A stretch of DNA of 64,000 nucleotides from contig NZ_JAMHGA010000015.1 of NCBI RefSeq assembly GCF_023660105.1, positions 1-64,000 on the forward strand, given 5' to 3'. Positions 28,871-37,979 of the stretch are shown one piece after another. The translations under genes were made by a program, and so were the position numbers. Every line of letters starts with the position of its first letter. Position 1 is the stretch's first letter. The notes below the pieces were generated by a model. The model was not told the DNA's origin. It did not search any database and saw only the letters and a program-made list of their open reading frames with translations. The stretch is from Desulfovibrio aminophilus (GTDB lineage: Bacteria; Desulfobacterota; Desulfovibrionia; Desulfovibrionales; Desulfovibrionaceae).

Positions 28871-30835
28871 ATGGCCGAAGACGCGCGCCTGCAGCCGCCT
28901 CTGTGCGAGGGACTGGACCCGGAGGCCGCCGACGCGGACGCCGTGGTCCGTTTCGGGGCCACCCGCGACCGGATGAAGCTCTGCGTGAGCTGCTACTCCC
29001 CGGCCCGGGGCTCGGGCGCGCCGCTGAGCGTGGAGCGGCTGGAGGAACTCCTGCGGCTGGCCGGGCTGCGGGCCGAGCTGGACCACGAGGCCGCCGCCCG
29101 GGCCGTGGCCCTGCTCCTGGCCGGACAGGACGCCCGGGCCGTGGCCATCGCCCGGGGCCTGCGTCCCCAGGCCGCCCGCGACGCCTGGGTGGAGCCCCTG
29201 GGCGACTTCAATTTTCCCGTCTTCCCCGGCCAGGTCTTCGGCCGGGTCCATCCGCCGGAGCCCGCCCGCCCGGGCCGGGACATCACCGGCCAGTCCGTGC
29301 CGCCCTCGGATTTGCGCAAACCCAGGAACATGGCCGTTCCCCCGGACGCGGGCTGCGCCCTTTCCGAGGACGGCCTGCTCACGGCCACGGCCTGCGGCCT
29401 CGTGCGGGTGAGCGACACCCAGGTGCGCCTGGAGCCGGTGCTCCGGGTGGCGGGCGACCGGCTTTCGGTTTCGGCGACGCTGTATCCCCACGACGCCCTG
29501 GGCGCGGCGGTCACGGCCCGCCGGGTGCAGGACGAGCTGTCGCGCATGGGCGTGGCCGTGGGCGTGCGCCTGGGCCGAGTGGAGGAGTCCCTGTCCAGGG
29601 CCCGGCAGGCGGGCGCGGCCGTGGAGGGCGTGGTGGTGGCCCGGGGCAGGCCGCCGGAGCACGGCCGGGACGCCCAGCTGGAGCTGTACTACCCCGAGCG
29701 CGAGAACGTGGGCACCGTGTCCGAGGGCGGGCGCATCGACTGGCGCGACCGGGGCTTCTCGCCGGTGGTCGAGGAGGGCTCGGACATCGCCCGGCTGCAT
29801 CCTCCCGGCGAGGGGGTTCCGGGCCAGGACGTGTTCGGCGACCCGATTCCGCCGCGCCCCGGCAGGCCGCTCTCCGTGCGGCCCGGGCGGAACGTGGAGA
29901 CGCTGGAGGCGGGCATGCTCTTCCGGGCCAGGATCACCGGCGTGGTCCTGGCGGGCAAGGGCGCGCTGGACGTGTCCGAGCTCCTGGACGTGGGCGGGGA
30001 CGTGGACTACGCCACCGGCAACATCCGCCTGGCCCACGGTTCGGTGCGGATCAAGGGCACGGTGCGCACCGGCTTCGAGGTCGCGGTCCCGGGCAGCGTG
30101 CTCGTGGACGGGGTGGTGGAGGACGCGCGCATCGAGGCCGGCGGCGACGTGAACGTGCGCGGCGGGGTCTTCATGTCCGGCGAGGGCCGGGCCTTCATCA
30201 AGGCCGGTGGCGGCGTGAGCGCGGCCTACACCCACAATGCCCGGGTCACGGCCGGGGGCGACGTGACCATCGCCCACTACATCACCTGCGGCACGGTGCA
30301 GGCGGGCTACCGCGTGCATTCCGGCGGCCGGGTGCGCGTCACCGACGCCAAGGGCAAGATCATGGGCGGGCTGGTGATCTGCGCCGAGGGCCTGGAGGTC
30401 TTCGAGGCCGGGTCGCCCATGGGCGTGACCACGGTCCTGGCCGTGAGCCGCGAGAGTCCGGAGCTGCGGGAGCTCATGCAGGAGAAGCGGCAGCTGCGGG
30501 CCCTGGTGGAGCGGGTCTCGGCCCAGTTCGGCGAGGGACCGCCCGAGGCCGCCCTGGCGCGCGTGCCCGCCGAGCGGAAGGAGGAGGCCCTGTCCCTGCT
30601 GGTCGAGCGGGACCAGGCCCTGGTCCGGCTCAAGGCCGTGCGCCGGTCCCTGGCCGAGCTGGCCCAGGCCGAGCTGGGCCGAGGCGTGGACGCGCGCATC
30701 GTCATCCGGGGAGTGGCCCATCCCGGGGTGGTCATCAAGATGGGCGGCCGATCCCTGCACGTGGAGCGGCCCCTGGAGCGCGGGCAGTTCTCCTGGAATC
30801 CCCAGAGCCGCGAGATCGTGGTCGCGGGTTTGTGA
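28871..30835 (+). CDS. FapA/DUF342 family protein
   Basis: A 654-residue protein of the flagellar assembly protein A (DUF342) family. The N-terminal 200 residues are variable. The core runs from VTARRVQDELSRMGVAVG through the beta-helix of glycine-rich strands (VGGDVDYATGNIRLAHGSVRIKG, IEAGGDVNVRGGVF, IKAGGGVSAAYTHNARVTAGGDVTIAHY). A coiled coil (about 510-590) follows, as in other family members. The beta-helix is polymer-like, similar in style to bactofilins, and the next gene is a bactofilin. Role in polar or flagellar assembly is inferred from the family; no flagellar genes are nearby. Confidence 0.85.
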   Translation: MAEDARLQPPLCEGLDPEAADADAVVRFGATRDRMKLCVSCYSPARGSGAPLSVERLEELLRLAGLRAELDHEAAARAVALLLAGQDARAVAIARGLRPQAARDAWVEPLGDFNFPVFPGQVFGRVHPPEPARPGRDITGQSVPPSDLRKPRNMAVPPDAGCALSEDGLLTATACGLVRVSDTQVRLEPVLRVAGDRLSVSATLYPHDALGAAVTARRVQDELSRMGVAVGVRLGRVEESLSRARQAGAAVEGVVVARGRPPEHGRDAQLELYYPERENVGTVSEGGRIDWRDRGFSPVVEEGSDIARLHPPGEGVPGQDVFGDPIPPRPGRPLSVRPGRNVETLEAGMLFRARITGVVLAGKGALDVSELLDVGGDVDYATGNIRLAHGSVRIKGTVRTGFEVAVPGSVLVDGVVEDARIEAGGDVNVRGGVFMSGEGRAFIKAGGGVSAAYTHNARVTAGGDVTIAHYITCGTVQAGYRVHSGGRVRVTDAKGKIMGGLVICAEGLEVFEAGSPMGVTTVLAVSRESPELRELMQEKRQLRALVERVSAQFGEGPPEAALARVPAERKEEALSLLVERDQALVRLKAVRRSLAELAQAELGRGVDARIVIRGVAHPGVVIKMGGRSLHVERPLERGQFSWNPQSREIVVAGL

Positions 30836-30991
30836 TCCCGGGCCCTCAAGTCCGCGTCCCGGAGGGCCGAAAAGAGCGGGAGGGCGTCCCGGACCTCGCC
30901 CGACGGGGACGGATCAAGGGGCTTCCCATGTCCACGGGCTTCATGTTAGAAATTTTCGTTCTGTCATTCGGGGGAAAGCGAGGCCAGTTGC

Positions 30992-31492
30992 ATGAAGATG
31001 TTCGGCAAGAAAACCGATGACGGCGAAGGCGTGCGCGGGGACGAACTGAACGCGTTTCTGGGCGCGGGCATCGAGTACCGCGGCCGCCTGGAGTTCGTCG
31101 GCACCGTGCGCATCGACGGCCGTTTTCACGGCGAGATCGTCTCACCCGGAACGCTGGTTCTGGGCCGCGACGCCGAGGTGCACGGGCAGATCCGCGTGGG
31201 CAGCCTGTTTTCCTCCGGGAGCATCCAGGGCGACGTGGAGGCCCAGGTGAAGACCGTGCTGCACGGCTCGGCCGTGCTGGTGGGCAGCCTGCATTCCAAG
31301 GCCCTGGTCATCGAGGAGGGCGCCCGGGTCGAGGGCCAGGTGTCCATGCAGGGCGAGGCCGCCATGCTGTCCGCCCGAGCCTCCGCCGCCGCGCTCGACC
31401 GCTCCGCCGAGCTGCCCTCCGGGGCCCTGCCCGTGGAGGACGAAGACGCCCATCTCATCGAGCCCCTGCCGGCCGGTGAGAAAACCATGTGA
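30992..31492 (+). CDS. Bactofilin (polymer-forming cytoskeletal protein)
   Basis: A 166-residue bactofilin, which assembles nucleotide-free filaments at the membrane and scaffolds envelope or appendage machinery. The core of right-handed beta-helix repeats runs from about residue 20 to 125 (LNAFLGAGIEYRGRLEF, VRIDGRFHGEIV, LVLGRDAEVHGQI, ALVIEEGARVEGQV). The N-terminus is a short basic tail and the C-terminus is acidic and disordered. The ATG at 30992 has a GAGG-type site upstream. It follows the FapA-like gene by 156 bp and is followed 17 bp later by the 52-residue protein gene. Confidence 0.9.
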   Translation: MKMFGKKTDDGEGVRGDELNAFLGAGIEYRGRLEFVGTVRIDGRFHGEIVSPGTLVLGRDAEVHGQIRVGSLFSSGSIQGDVEAQVKTVLHGSAVLVGSLHSKALVIEEGARVEGQVSMQGEAAMLSARASAAALDRSAELPSGALPVEDEDAHLIEPLPAGEKTM

Positions 31493-31509
31493 TGACGAGG
31501 TGAGTTTCT

Positions 31510-31668
31510 ATGTATGAGTTGGTCATTGTGAACGGCGGCAAGGAAGAGGTGATCTTCGTCACCGAGGATCCGCGCGAGGCCGAGCTGAAGCGCCAGCAGC
31601 ACATCCGCTCCATGGGCCAGGGCTACGCGGAGGTCCGCGAATCCCGCCCCAAGGGCAAGAAGAAGTGA
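31510..31668 (+). CDS. 52-residue conserved-type small protein downstream of bactofilin
   Basis: A short open frame starting MYELVIVNGGKEEVIF and ending in a lysine-rich tail (PKGKKK). The ATG at 31510 has GAGGTGAG five bases upstream, a good site, and the frame uses the same GC-biased codons as its neighbours. The first half predicts as alternating beta strands and the second as a helix. No domain is recognised. Its position 17 bp after the bactofilin gene suggests the same transcript. I have seen no basis for a function. Confidence 0.7.
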   Translation: MYELVIVNGGKEEVIFVTEDPREAELKRQQHIRSMGQGYAEVRESRPKGKKK

Positions 31669-31674
31669 TTTCCC

Positions 31675-31698
31675 GGCGCGCCGCGTTCGCGGCGCGCC
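31675..31698 (+). terminator. Stem-loop after the small-protein gene
   Basis: A perfect GGCGCGCCGC/GCGGCGCGCC stem with a GTTC loop begins seven bases after the stop. Only a few T residues follow, so it may be a weak terminator or a transcript-stabilising hairpin. Confidence 0.5.
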
Positions 31699-31794
31699 GT
31701 TCCTTCCCCGCACATCCTGAACGCGCCGCCTCCTTCCCCCAGCGGGGAGGAGGCGTTTCCTTCGTCGCGCGCCCAGCGGCCGCCTCGAGGGCGC

Positions 31795-31823
31795 AAAAAA
31801 AGGGGCGCCCCGAAGGGCGCCCC
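31795..31823 (-). terminator. Rho-independent terminator of sat
   Basis: On the minus strand a GGGGCGCCC/GGGCGCCCC stem with a TTCG loop runs directly into a stretch of T residues (A run at 31795-31801 on the plus strand), 25 bases past the sat stop. Confidence 0.9.
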
Positions 31824-31847
31824 GTGAGCATGCGTCGTATCCGTCGC

Positions 31848-33125
31848 CTACTTCATGGCGGAAGCGGAGGCGGCCTTCTGCATCTTGATCTCGACCTTCT
31901 CGGTCAGGCTGGCGTAGTACTCGCGCAGGATGTCGAGGACTTCGTCGCGGCCGAAGTGATCCGGGACCGGAGCGCCTTCGGAGAGCATCTTGCGCAGCTT
32001 GGTGCCGGAGAGGATGACGCGGTCTTCCTTGGCGTGCGGGCAGGTGCGCAGGGAGGCCATGCCGTCGCACTTGAAGCAGTAGAAGGTCCAGTCGATCTTC
32101 AGCGGCTGGGTCAGCAGGGCCTTGCCGGCTTCCTTCGGCTGCGGGATGGTGTCGAAGATGGTCTGGGCCTCGAACATGCCGTAGAAGTCGCCGACGCCGG
32201 CGTGGTCACGGCCGACGATCAGGTAGTTCATGCCGTAGTTCTGGCGGAACGTGGCGTGCAGCAGGGCCTCGCGGGGACCGGCGTAGCGCATGTCCAGGGG
32301 GTAGCCGGCCTGGATCACGTTCTTCTCGACGAAGTACTTCTTCACCAGGGTGTCGATGCACTTCACGCGCACTTCGGCCGGGATGTCGCCGGGCTTCAGG
32401 GCGCCCACCAGGGAGTGGATGACCACGCCGTCCATGACTTCCACGGCGATCTTGCAGAGGAACTCATGGGAGCGGTGCATGGGGTTGCGCAGCTGCAGGG
32501 CGGCCACGTTCCTCCAGCCGCGCTCGTCCATCTCGGCGCGGAGCTGGGCCGGGGTCTTGTACACGCCGGGGAACTTCTCGGGGAAGTCGCCCTCGGAGAG
32601 GACCTTCACCGGACCGGCCAGATACACGGGCTTGCGGTTGAAGACCATCTGCACGCCGGGGTGCTCTTCCTTGGCCTTGGCCAGGAAGTCGCCCTGGGAG
32701 TCGTCGCCGGCGCCCTTGTAGACCTTCTCGGACTCCCACGCCTTGTCGGCGTCGGAGAGCTCGAACTTCTCGGTGACCTTGATGGTGGCCATCATGAGGC
32801 CGTTGCGCTCAAGGGCCACTTCGTCGCCGACGTTGATGCCGGCGGACTCTTCCTTGGAGGCGGAGAGCATGACCGGGATGGGCCAGAACGTGCCGTCGGC
32901 CAGGGTCATCTTCTCGCAGACGCTCTTCCAGTCGGCCTTGGTCATGAAACCGTCCAGCGGGCTGAAGCCGCCGATGCCGATCATGATCAGGTCACCCTTC
33001 TCCTGGGAGGTGATCTGGATCTTCTTCAGGCCGGCGGCCTTCTTCAGTTCGGCCTCACGCTCCGCACCGGCCAGAAGGCGGATGACCAGACCTTTGCCAC
33101 CATGAGGGGGGACGAGCTTGGACAT
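31848..33125 (-). CDS. sat: Sulfate adenylyltransferase (ATP sulfurylase)
   Basis: Activates sulfate: ATP + sulfate gives adenosine 5'-phosphosulfate (APS) and pyrophosphate, the first step of dissimilatory sulfate reduction in the cytoplasm. The 425-residue homo-oligomer type shows the catalytic [12 protein letters not shown], the [14 protein letters not shown] loop and a zinc-type site [15 protein letters not shown]. The ATG at 33125 has AAGGAGGAAACT upstream. Codon use is richer in GGT, CGT and AAG than in neighbours, as expected for a very highly expressed gene. It is the sole gene of its transcript and diverges from aprBA. Confidence 0.98.
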   Translation of the reverse strand: MSKLVPPHGGKGLVIRLLAGAEREAELKKAAGLKKIQITSQEKGDLIMIGIGGFSPLDGFMTKADWKSVCEKMTLADGTFWPIPVMLSASKEESAGINVGDEVALERNGLMMATIKVTEKFELSDADKAWESEKVYKGAGDDSQGDFLAKAKEEHPGVQMVFNRKPVYLAGPVKVLSEGDFPEKFPGVYKTPAQLRAEMDERGWRNVAALQLRNPMHRSHEFLCKIAVEVMDGVVIHSLVGALKPGDIPAEVRVKCIDTLVKKYFVEKNVIQAGYPLDMRYAGPREALLHATFRQNYGMNYLIVGRDHAGVGDFYGMFEAQTIFDTIPQPKEAGKALLTQPLKIDWTFYCFKCDGMASLRTCPHAKEDRVILSGTKLRKMLSEGAPVPDHFGRDEVLDILREYYASLTEKVEIKMQKAASASAMK

Positions 33126-33319
33126 AGTTTCCTCCTTAATGATTGTTCCCGAATGTCACACTCTCGACGCGCCGGATCCCCCGGAACGGCCTTCCGACGG
33201 AGAAGACCGCGGGTCCGGCGGAGATTCCTGGCGATGTGCGCGAGGCTAGCCGGGCCGCTCTCCGGCGTCAAGGCCGGGAGGCGTTCCGACTCGCCTTCTT
33301 CCGCATCGCACGGATGTGT

Positions 33320-33348
33320 TATCTCCTGCATTGTGAAAGTTGTGTCAA
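33320..33348 (-). promoter_or_regulatory. Candidate sat promoter with overlapping Rex-like operator
   Basis: On the minus strand the 18 bp TTGACACAACTTTCACAA contain a consensus -35 (TTGACA) and end in a perfect Rex half-site TTCACAA. A loose -10 (GATAAC) follows 19 bases after the -35. Start of sat is about 195 bases downstream, giving a long leader. Rex represses sat in Desulfovibrio vulgaris by family knowledge; the left half-site here is degenerate. Confidence 0.45.
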
Positions 33349-33776
33349 GCGGAAAAGTGGCCCCCAGGGACCGTGGAACGGTGCGTTTTCAGGTGGTTGC
33401 ATTGTATGACGCTGATTTTTCGTGTTTTTTTGTTGCGAGTCGGCGGGGAGCCGCGGGACGCCGCCGGCCGGACGGGAGCCGGAGCGCCGGAGGCCGGTCC
33501 CGGCCCGCCCGGGGAGGGGGATATCCTCCTGGAGCGGGAGGGATGTTCTTCCGGTGATTCCATGCTGTTATCACGATAAAGTCTAGAAAAACCGAGCCGA
33601 CGCCGCTCGGCGAAGAGGTGTTATTCCGGCGGATTGCGCGGCGGCCGCCGAGGAACCGATCCCGGGGAAAAAAAGCTTGCGGAAAAGGGCTTGAATGCAG
33701 TAAAAACGCGATGCATCCTTGTGCGGTTTCCTGGGCGGCCCGGTTCCCATTTCGTCCCCGCCCGGGGAACAGACGC

Positions 33777-33828
33777 TTGTTCAAAAATTCACTTTTGGCT
33801 TGACTCCTGGCGTTTGGGCTGGTATCCC
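33777..33828 (+). promoter_or_regulatory. aprB: Candidate aprBA promoter
   Basis: TTGACT at 33800-33805 and TATCCC at 33823-33828, separated by 17 bases, could be -35 and -10, about 95 bases before the aprB start. Just upstream, TTGTTCAAAAATTCACTT (33777-33794) matches the Rex pattern TTGTGAA-N4-TTCACAA at 10 of 14 fixed positions. Confidence 0.35.
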
Positions 33829-33921
33829 GTGTGCTCCGCCTGCACGCTAGGCACTTTTGCATATTGGCAGTGGACCGTCGGTATTCTGGAATCATAAATC
33901 AACAAGTTAGGAGGAGATGTT

Positions 33922-34425
33922 ATGCCGACCTTTGTGAACCCGGAAAAATGTGACGGCTGCAAGGGTGGCGAAAAGACCGCTTGCATGTACATTTGTCCGA
34001 ACGACCTCATGATCCTGGATCCGGCCGAGATGAAGGCCTACAACCAGGAGCCCGAAGCCTGCTGGGAGTGCTACTCCTGCGTGAAGATCTGCCCCCAGGG
34101 CGCCATCGAAGCCCGCCCCTACGCTGACTTCGCCCCCCTCGGCGGCACCTCCATCCCGATGCGTTCGGCCGAAGACATCATGTGGACCATCAAGTTCCGC
34201 AATGGTTCCGTGAAGCGGTTCAAGTTCCCCATCCGCACCACTCCTGAAGGTTCCATCAAGCCTTTCGAGGGCAAGCCCGAGCCCGGCGACATCAACAACG
34301 AGCTGCTCTTCACCGAGACCGAGCTGAAGGCCCCCAAGGCCGTGCTCATGAAGAAGTTCGAGGTGTCCGACGCCGACGTGAGCCAGTGCTGGCAGGACGG
34401 CGTCTGCGAGCCCGTCAACGGCTAA
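33922..34425 (+). CDS. aprB: Adenylylsulfate reductase, beta subunit
   Basis: Electron-transfer subunit of APS reductase, carrying two [4Fe-4S] clusters that feed the FAD of AprA. The 167-residue protein shows one cluster set in NPEKCDGCKGGEKTACMYICP and the other in CWECYSCVKICPQGAIEARPYADF, as in known enzymes. The C-terminal tail wraps the alpha subunit in solved structures. The ATG at 33922 follows AGGAGGAG. aprA begins 72 bases later in the same transcript. Confidence 0.97.
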   Translation: MPTFVNPEKCDGCKGGEKTACMYICPNDLMILDPAEMKAYNQEPEACWECYSCVKICPQGAIEARPYADFAPLGGTSIPMRSAEDIMWTIKFRNGSVKRFKFPIRTTPEGSIKPFEGKPEPGDINNELLFTETELKAPKAVLMKKFEVSDADVSQCWQDGVCEPVNG

Positions 34426-34497
34426 CGCGGCCCGCGCCTCATGGTTCGCGAGTGTCTTTGAGAAAAAGAGAACTTCAGAGCTGCTAGGGAGGTAGCT

Positions 34498-36492
34498 ATG
34501 CCTCAGATTCCCGCTAAAGAAGTTGTGAAGGGCGTCCCGTTGGCCGAGCCTCAGGTGATCGAGAAGCACGCGGACATCCTCATGGTCGGCGGCGGCATGG
34601 GCTGCTGCGGCGCCGCGTTCGAGATCTGCCGCTGGGTCGACGCCAAGTACAAGGACCTCTCCGTGATGCTGCTGGACAAGGCCGCCCTCGAGCGTTCCGG
34701 CGCCGTGGCGCAGGGCCTTTCCGCCATCAACACCTACCTGGGCGAGAACGATGCCGACGACTACGTCCGCATGGTCCGCACCGACCTCATGGGCCTGGTC
34801 CGCGAAGACCTGATCTTCGACCTGGGCCGTCACGTGGACGACTCCGTCCACCTGTTCGAGGAGTGGGGCCTTCCCTGCTGGATCAAGAAGGACGGCCACA
34901 ACCTCGACGGCGCCGCCGCCAAGGCCGCCGGTCTGTCCCTGCGCAAGGGCGACGCCCCCGTGCGTTCCGGCCGTTGGCAGATCATGATCAACGGTGAGTC
35001 CTACAAGGTCATCGTGGCCGAGGCCGCGAAGAACGCCCTGGGCGAAGAGCGCTACCTGGAGCGCGTGTTCATCGTGAAGCTGCTTCTCGATGCCAACACC
35101 CCCAACCGCATCGCCGGCGCCGTGGGCTTCTCCACCCGCGAGAACAAAGTCTACGTGTTCACCTGCAACGCCTGCCTCGTGGCCTGCGGCGGCGCGGTCA
35201 ACGTGTACCGCCCCCGTTCCACCGGTGAGGGCATGGGTCGCGCCTGGTACCCGGTGTGGAACGCTGGTTCCACCTACACCATGTGCGCTCAGGTCGGCGC
35301 CGAGATGACCATGATGGAAAACCGCTTCGTGCCCGCCCGCTTCAAGGACGGTTACGGCCCGGTCGGCGCCTGGTTCCTGCTGTTCAAGGCCAAGGCCACG
35401 AACTACAAGGGCGAGGACTACTGCGCCACCAACCGCGCCATGCTGAAGCCCTACGAGGATCGCGGTTACGCCAAGGGTCACGTCATCCCGACCTGCCTGC
35501 GCAACCACATGATGCTCCGCGAGATGCGTGAAGGCCGCGGCCCCATCTTCATGGACACCAAGTCCGCGCTGCTCGCCACCATCAACAACGACTTCAAGAA
35601 CCCCCTCTGGAAGCACCTCGAGTCCGAGGCCTGGGAAGACTTCCTCGACATGTGCGTCGGTCAGGCCAACCTCTGGGCGGCCACCAACTGCGCCCCCGAG
35701 GAGCGCGGCTCCGAGATCATGCCCACCGAGCCCTACCTGCTCGGTTCGCACTCCGGCTGCTGCGGCATCTGGGTCTCCGGTCCGGACGAGGAGTGGGTCC
35801 CCGAGGACTACAAGGTCCGTGCCGAGAACGGCAAGGTCTACAACCGCATGACCACCGTCATGGGTCTGTTCACCTGCGCCGACGGCGTGGGCGCCTCCGG
35901 CCACAAGTTCTCCTCCGGCTCGCACGCCGAGGGTCGTATCGCCGGTAAGGCCATGGTCCGTTGGGTCCTCGACCACAAGGACTTCAAGCCCGCCCTGTCC
36001 GTGAAGGCCGCCGACCTGGCCAAGGAGATCTACCAGCCCTGGTACACCTTCGAGCAGTTCAAGAAGGCCTCCACGGCTCCGGAGATCAACCCGAACTACA
36101 TCACCCCGAAGAACTTCATGATGCGCCTCACCAAGTGCACCGATGAATACGGCGGGGGTTGCTCCACCCTGTACATGACCTCCAAGGCCCTGCTGAACAC
36201 GGGCTTCTGGCTCATGGGCATGATGGAAGAGGATTCCAAGAAGCTGGCCGCCCGCGACCTGCACGAACTCATGCGCTGCTGGGAGCAGTTCCACCGCCTG
36301 TGGACCGTGCGCCTGCACATGCAGCACATCGAGTTCCGCGAAGAGTCCCGTTACCCGGGCTTCTACTACCGCGGCGACTTCATGGGCCTGGACGATTCCA
36401 AGTGGAAGTGCTTCGTGAACTCCAAGTACGATCCCGCCAAGAAGGAACTGAAGATCTTCAAGCGGGCGTTCTGGCAGATCATCCCTGACTAG
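34498..36492 (+). CDS. aprA: Adenylylsulfate reductase, alpha subunit
   Basis: FAD-containing catalytic subunit that reduces APS to sulfite and AMP. The 664 residues match the family length. The FAD-binding loop is ILMVGGGMGCCGAAFEIC near 29-46; AVAQGLSAINTYLGENDADDYVRM, GRWQIMINGESYK and SSGSHAEGRIAGKA are AprA blocks. The ATG at 34498 has AGGGAGGT upstream. Arg is often CGT and Gly often GGT, a sign of very high expression. Ends at a strong terminator, so qmoABCD is transcribed separately or by read-through. Confidence 0.98.
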   Translation: MPQIPAKEVVKGVPLAEPQVIEKHADILMVGGGMGCCGAAFEICRWVDAKYKDLSVMLLDKAALERSGAVAQGLSAINTYLGENDADDYVRMVRTDLMGLVREDLIFDLGRHVDDSVHLFEEWGLPCWIKKDGHNLDGAAAKAAGLSLRKGDAPVRSGRWQIMINGESYKVIVAEAAKNALGEERYLERVFIVKLLLDANTPNRIAGAVGFSTRENKVYVFTCNACLVACGGAVNVYRPRSTGEGMGRAWYPVWNAGSTYTMCAQVGAEMTMMENRFVPARFKDGYGPVGAWFLLFKAKATNYKGEDYCATNRAMLKPYEDRGYAKGHVIPTCLRNHMMLREMREGRGPIFMDTKSALLATINNDFKNPLWKHLESEAWEDFLDMCVGQANLWAATNCAPEERGSEIMPTEPYLLGSHSGCCGIWVSGPDEEWVPEDYKVRAENGKVYNRMTTVMGLFTCADGVGASGHKFSSGSHAEGRIAGKAMVRWVLDHKDFKPALSVKAADLAKEIYQPWYTFEQFKKASTAPEINPNYITPKNFMMRLTKCTDEYGGGCSTLYMTSKALLNTGFWLMGMMEEDSKKLAARDLHELMRCWEQFHRLWTVRLHMQHIEFREESRYPGFYYRGDFMGLDDSKWKCFVNSKYDPAKKELKIFKRAFWQIIPD

Positions 36493-36507
36493 TAGGGAGT
36501 GACCACC

Positions 36508-36540
36508 GCGGCCGCGGGCCTTGTGCCCGCGGCCGCTTTT
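36508..36540 (+). terminator. Terminator after aprA
   Basis: An 11-bp perfect stem GCGGCCGCGGG/CCCGCGGCCGC with a CCTTGTG loop is followed by TTTT, 15 bases past the aprA stop. Confidence 0.8.
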
Positions 36541-36651
36541 CCGTGGACGAAGTGGTCTGAACCCGGGCTGGACGAGGGCGCAGTCCGGGTTTAGGCCATT
36601 TTATCGGATACCTTCACTTCGCTACTCGACTCGACGTTTTGGGACCTAGGA

Positions 36652-36707
36652 CCGCCCGGGGGGCTCCGGGCGGCCGGACGGCTCCGCCGCGCTGAAGCGC
36701 GCGGAGC
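36652..36707 (+). promoter_or_regulatory. Two hairpins in the qmoA leader
   Basis: CCGCCCGG/CCGGGCGG (36652-36673) and GCTCCGCCGCGC/GCGCGCGGAGC with one bulge (36681-36707) lie just upstream of the qmoA ribosome site at 36718. Neither has a T run. They could stabilise the 5' end of the messenger or be remnants of attenuation. No clear -35/-10 was found for qmo. Confidence 0.4.
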
Positions 36708-36731
36708 TCATACTCAGGGAGGATTGTGAGA

Positions 36732-37976
36732 ATGGCGAACAACAGTATTCTCGTAGTGGGCGGCGGGTTCGCGGGGATTACCGCCGCCTTGGAGGCCGCC
36801 GAGGTCGGATACGAGGTCTTCATTGTGGAGACCAATCCATACCTCGGTGGCAGGGTGGCGCAACTGAACCAATATTTCCCCAAGCTGTGCCCGCCTTCCT
36901 GCGGACTGGAGATCCAGTTCCAGCGCATCAAGAACAACCCCCTGGTGCATTTCTACACCATGGCCGAGGTGGTTTCCGTCAGCGGCGGCCCCGGCGCCTA
37001 TGACGTGAAGATCAAGCAGCGCCCCCGCTTCGTGAACGAGCGCTGCACGGCCTGCGGCGACTGCGAGAAGGCCGCCCGCACCACGGTGGACAACGAGTTC
37101 GAGTTCGGGCTCAGCAAGCGCAAGGCCGTCTACAAGACGCACTCCTTCGCCTTCCCCCACCGCTACGTGCTCGACCCCAAGGACATCCCGGCCGAGGAGC
37201 TGGAGGCCATCAAGGCCGCCTGCCCCTACGAGGCCATCGACCTGGCCGACGCGGAGAAGACCTTCGACCTGAACGTCGGCAGCATCGTCTACGCCACCGG
37301 CTGGAAGCCCTACGACCTGAAGAACCTGGACAACCTGGGCTCCGGCAAGCTGAAGAACGTGGTCTCGAACATGCAGCTGGAGCGCCTGGCCGCGCCCAAC
37401 GGCCCCACCTCGGGCCAGATCCTGCGCCCCTCCGACGGCAAGGCTCCCAAGAGCATCGCCTTCGTGCAGTGCGCCGGTTCCCGCGACCAGAACCACCTGA
37501 ACTACTGCTCCTACATCTGCTGCATGGCCTCGCTGAAGCACGTGGCCTACATCCGCAAGAACTACCCGGACGCCAAGGTCGTGATCTACTACATCGACCT
37601 GCGCACCCCGGGCCGCTACGACAAGTTCAAGAAGCGCATCCTCGCGGACGACAAGCTCCTGCTCGTCAAGGGCAAGGTGGCCAAGATCGTCGAGGACAAG
37701 CACAAGAACCCGGTGGTCACGGTGGAGAACGCCGTCACCGGCATCAAGAGCGACGAGACCTTTGACATGGTGGTCCTGGCCACGGGCATGCAGCCCACGA
37801 TGGCCGGCCAGAAGCAGCCCTTCGCGGGCGTGGACGAGGACGGCTTCGTCCTCGCCGCCGAGGACAAGGGCGTGGTGGCCGCCGGTTGCGCCAAGTCGCC
37901 GCTGGACGTGATGAAGTCCGCCCAGTCCGGCACGGGCGCGGCGCTCAAGGCCATTCAAAACGTGGTGGGGAGGTAA
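36732..37976 (+). CDS. qmoA: Quinone-interacting oxidoreductase subunit QmoA
   Basis: FAD subunit of the QmoABC membrane complex that passes electrons from menaquinol towards APS reductase. The 414-residue protein is HdrA-like: FAD loop ILVVGGGFAGITAALEAAE at 5-23 and CPPSCGLEIQFQ near 56. The CTACGDCEKAA cysteines near 101-107 and CAGSRDQNHLNYCSYICC near 246 are characteristic. The ATG at 36732 is preferred over a GTG six bases earlier because its distance to GGAGG is better. qmoB starts three bases after the stop. Confidence 0.96.
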   Translation: MANNSILVVGGGFAGITAALEAAEVGYEVFIVETNPYLGGRVAQLNQYFPKLCPPSCGLEIQFQRIKNNPLVHFYTMAEVVSVSGGPGAYDVKIKQRPRFVNERCTACGDCEKAARTTVDNEFEFGLSKRKAVYKTHSFAFPHRYVLDPKDIPAEELEAIKAACPYEAIDLADAEKTFDLNVGSIVYATGWKPYDLKNLDNLGSGKLKNVVSNMQLERLAAPNGPTSGQILRPSDGKAPKSIAFVQCAGSRDQNHLNYCSYICCMASLKHVAYIRKNYPDAKVVIYYIDLRTPGRYDKFKKRILADDKLLLVKGKVAKIVEDKHKNPVVTVENAVTGIKSDETFDMVVLATGMQPTMAGQKQPFAGVDEDGFVLAAEDKGVVAAGCAKSPLDVMKSAQSGTGAALKAIQNVVGR

Positions 37977-37979
37977 GTC

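Larger units (their letters stand above)
33126..33921. other. Long divergent regulatory region between sat and aprBA
   Basis: 796 bp with no convincing gene; short frames here lack ribosome sites. It holds a TTGACA box facing sat (33348-33343), a candidate plus-strand promoter at 33800-33828, and two 18-bp Rex-like elements. A CCGAGC/GCTCGG hairpin sits near 33591-33610. The right-hand part (33400-33900) is more AT-rich than the coding surroundings. Confidence 0.6.

Noticed and set aside
33404-33579. Short reading frames in the sat/aprBA gap
   Set aside because: They lack ribosome sites and have no recognisable composition or motif.
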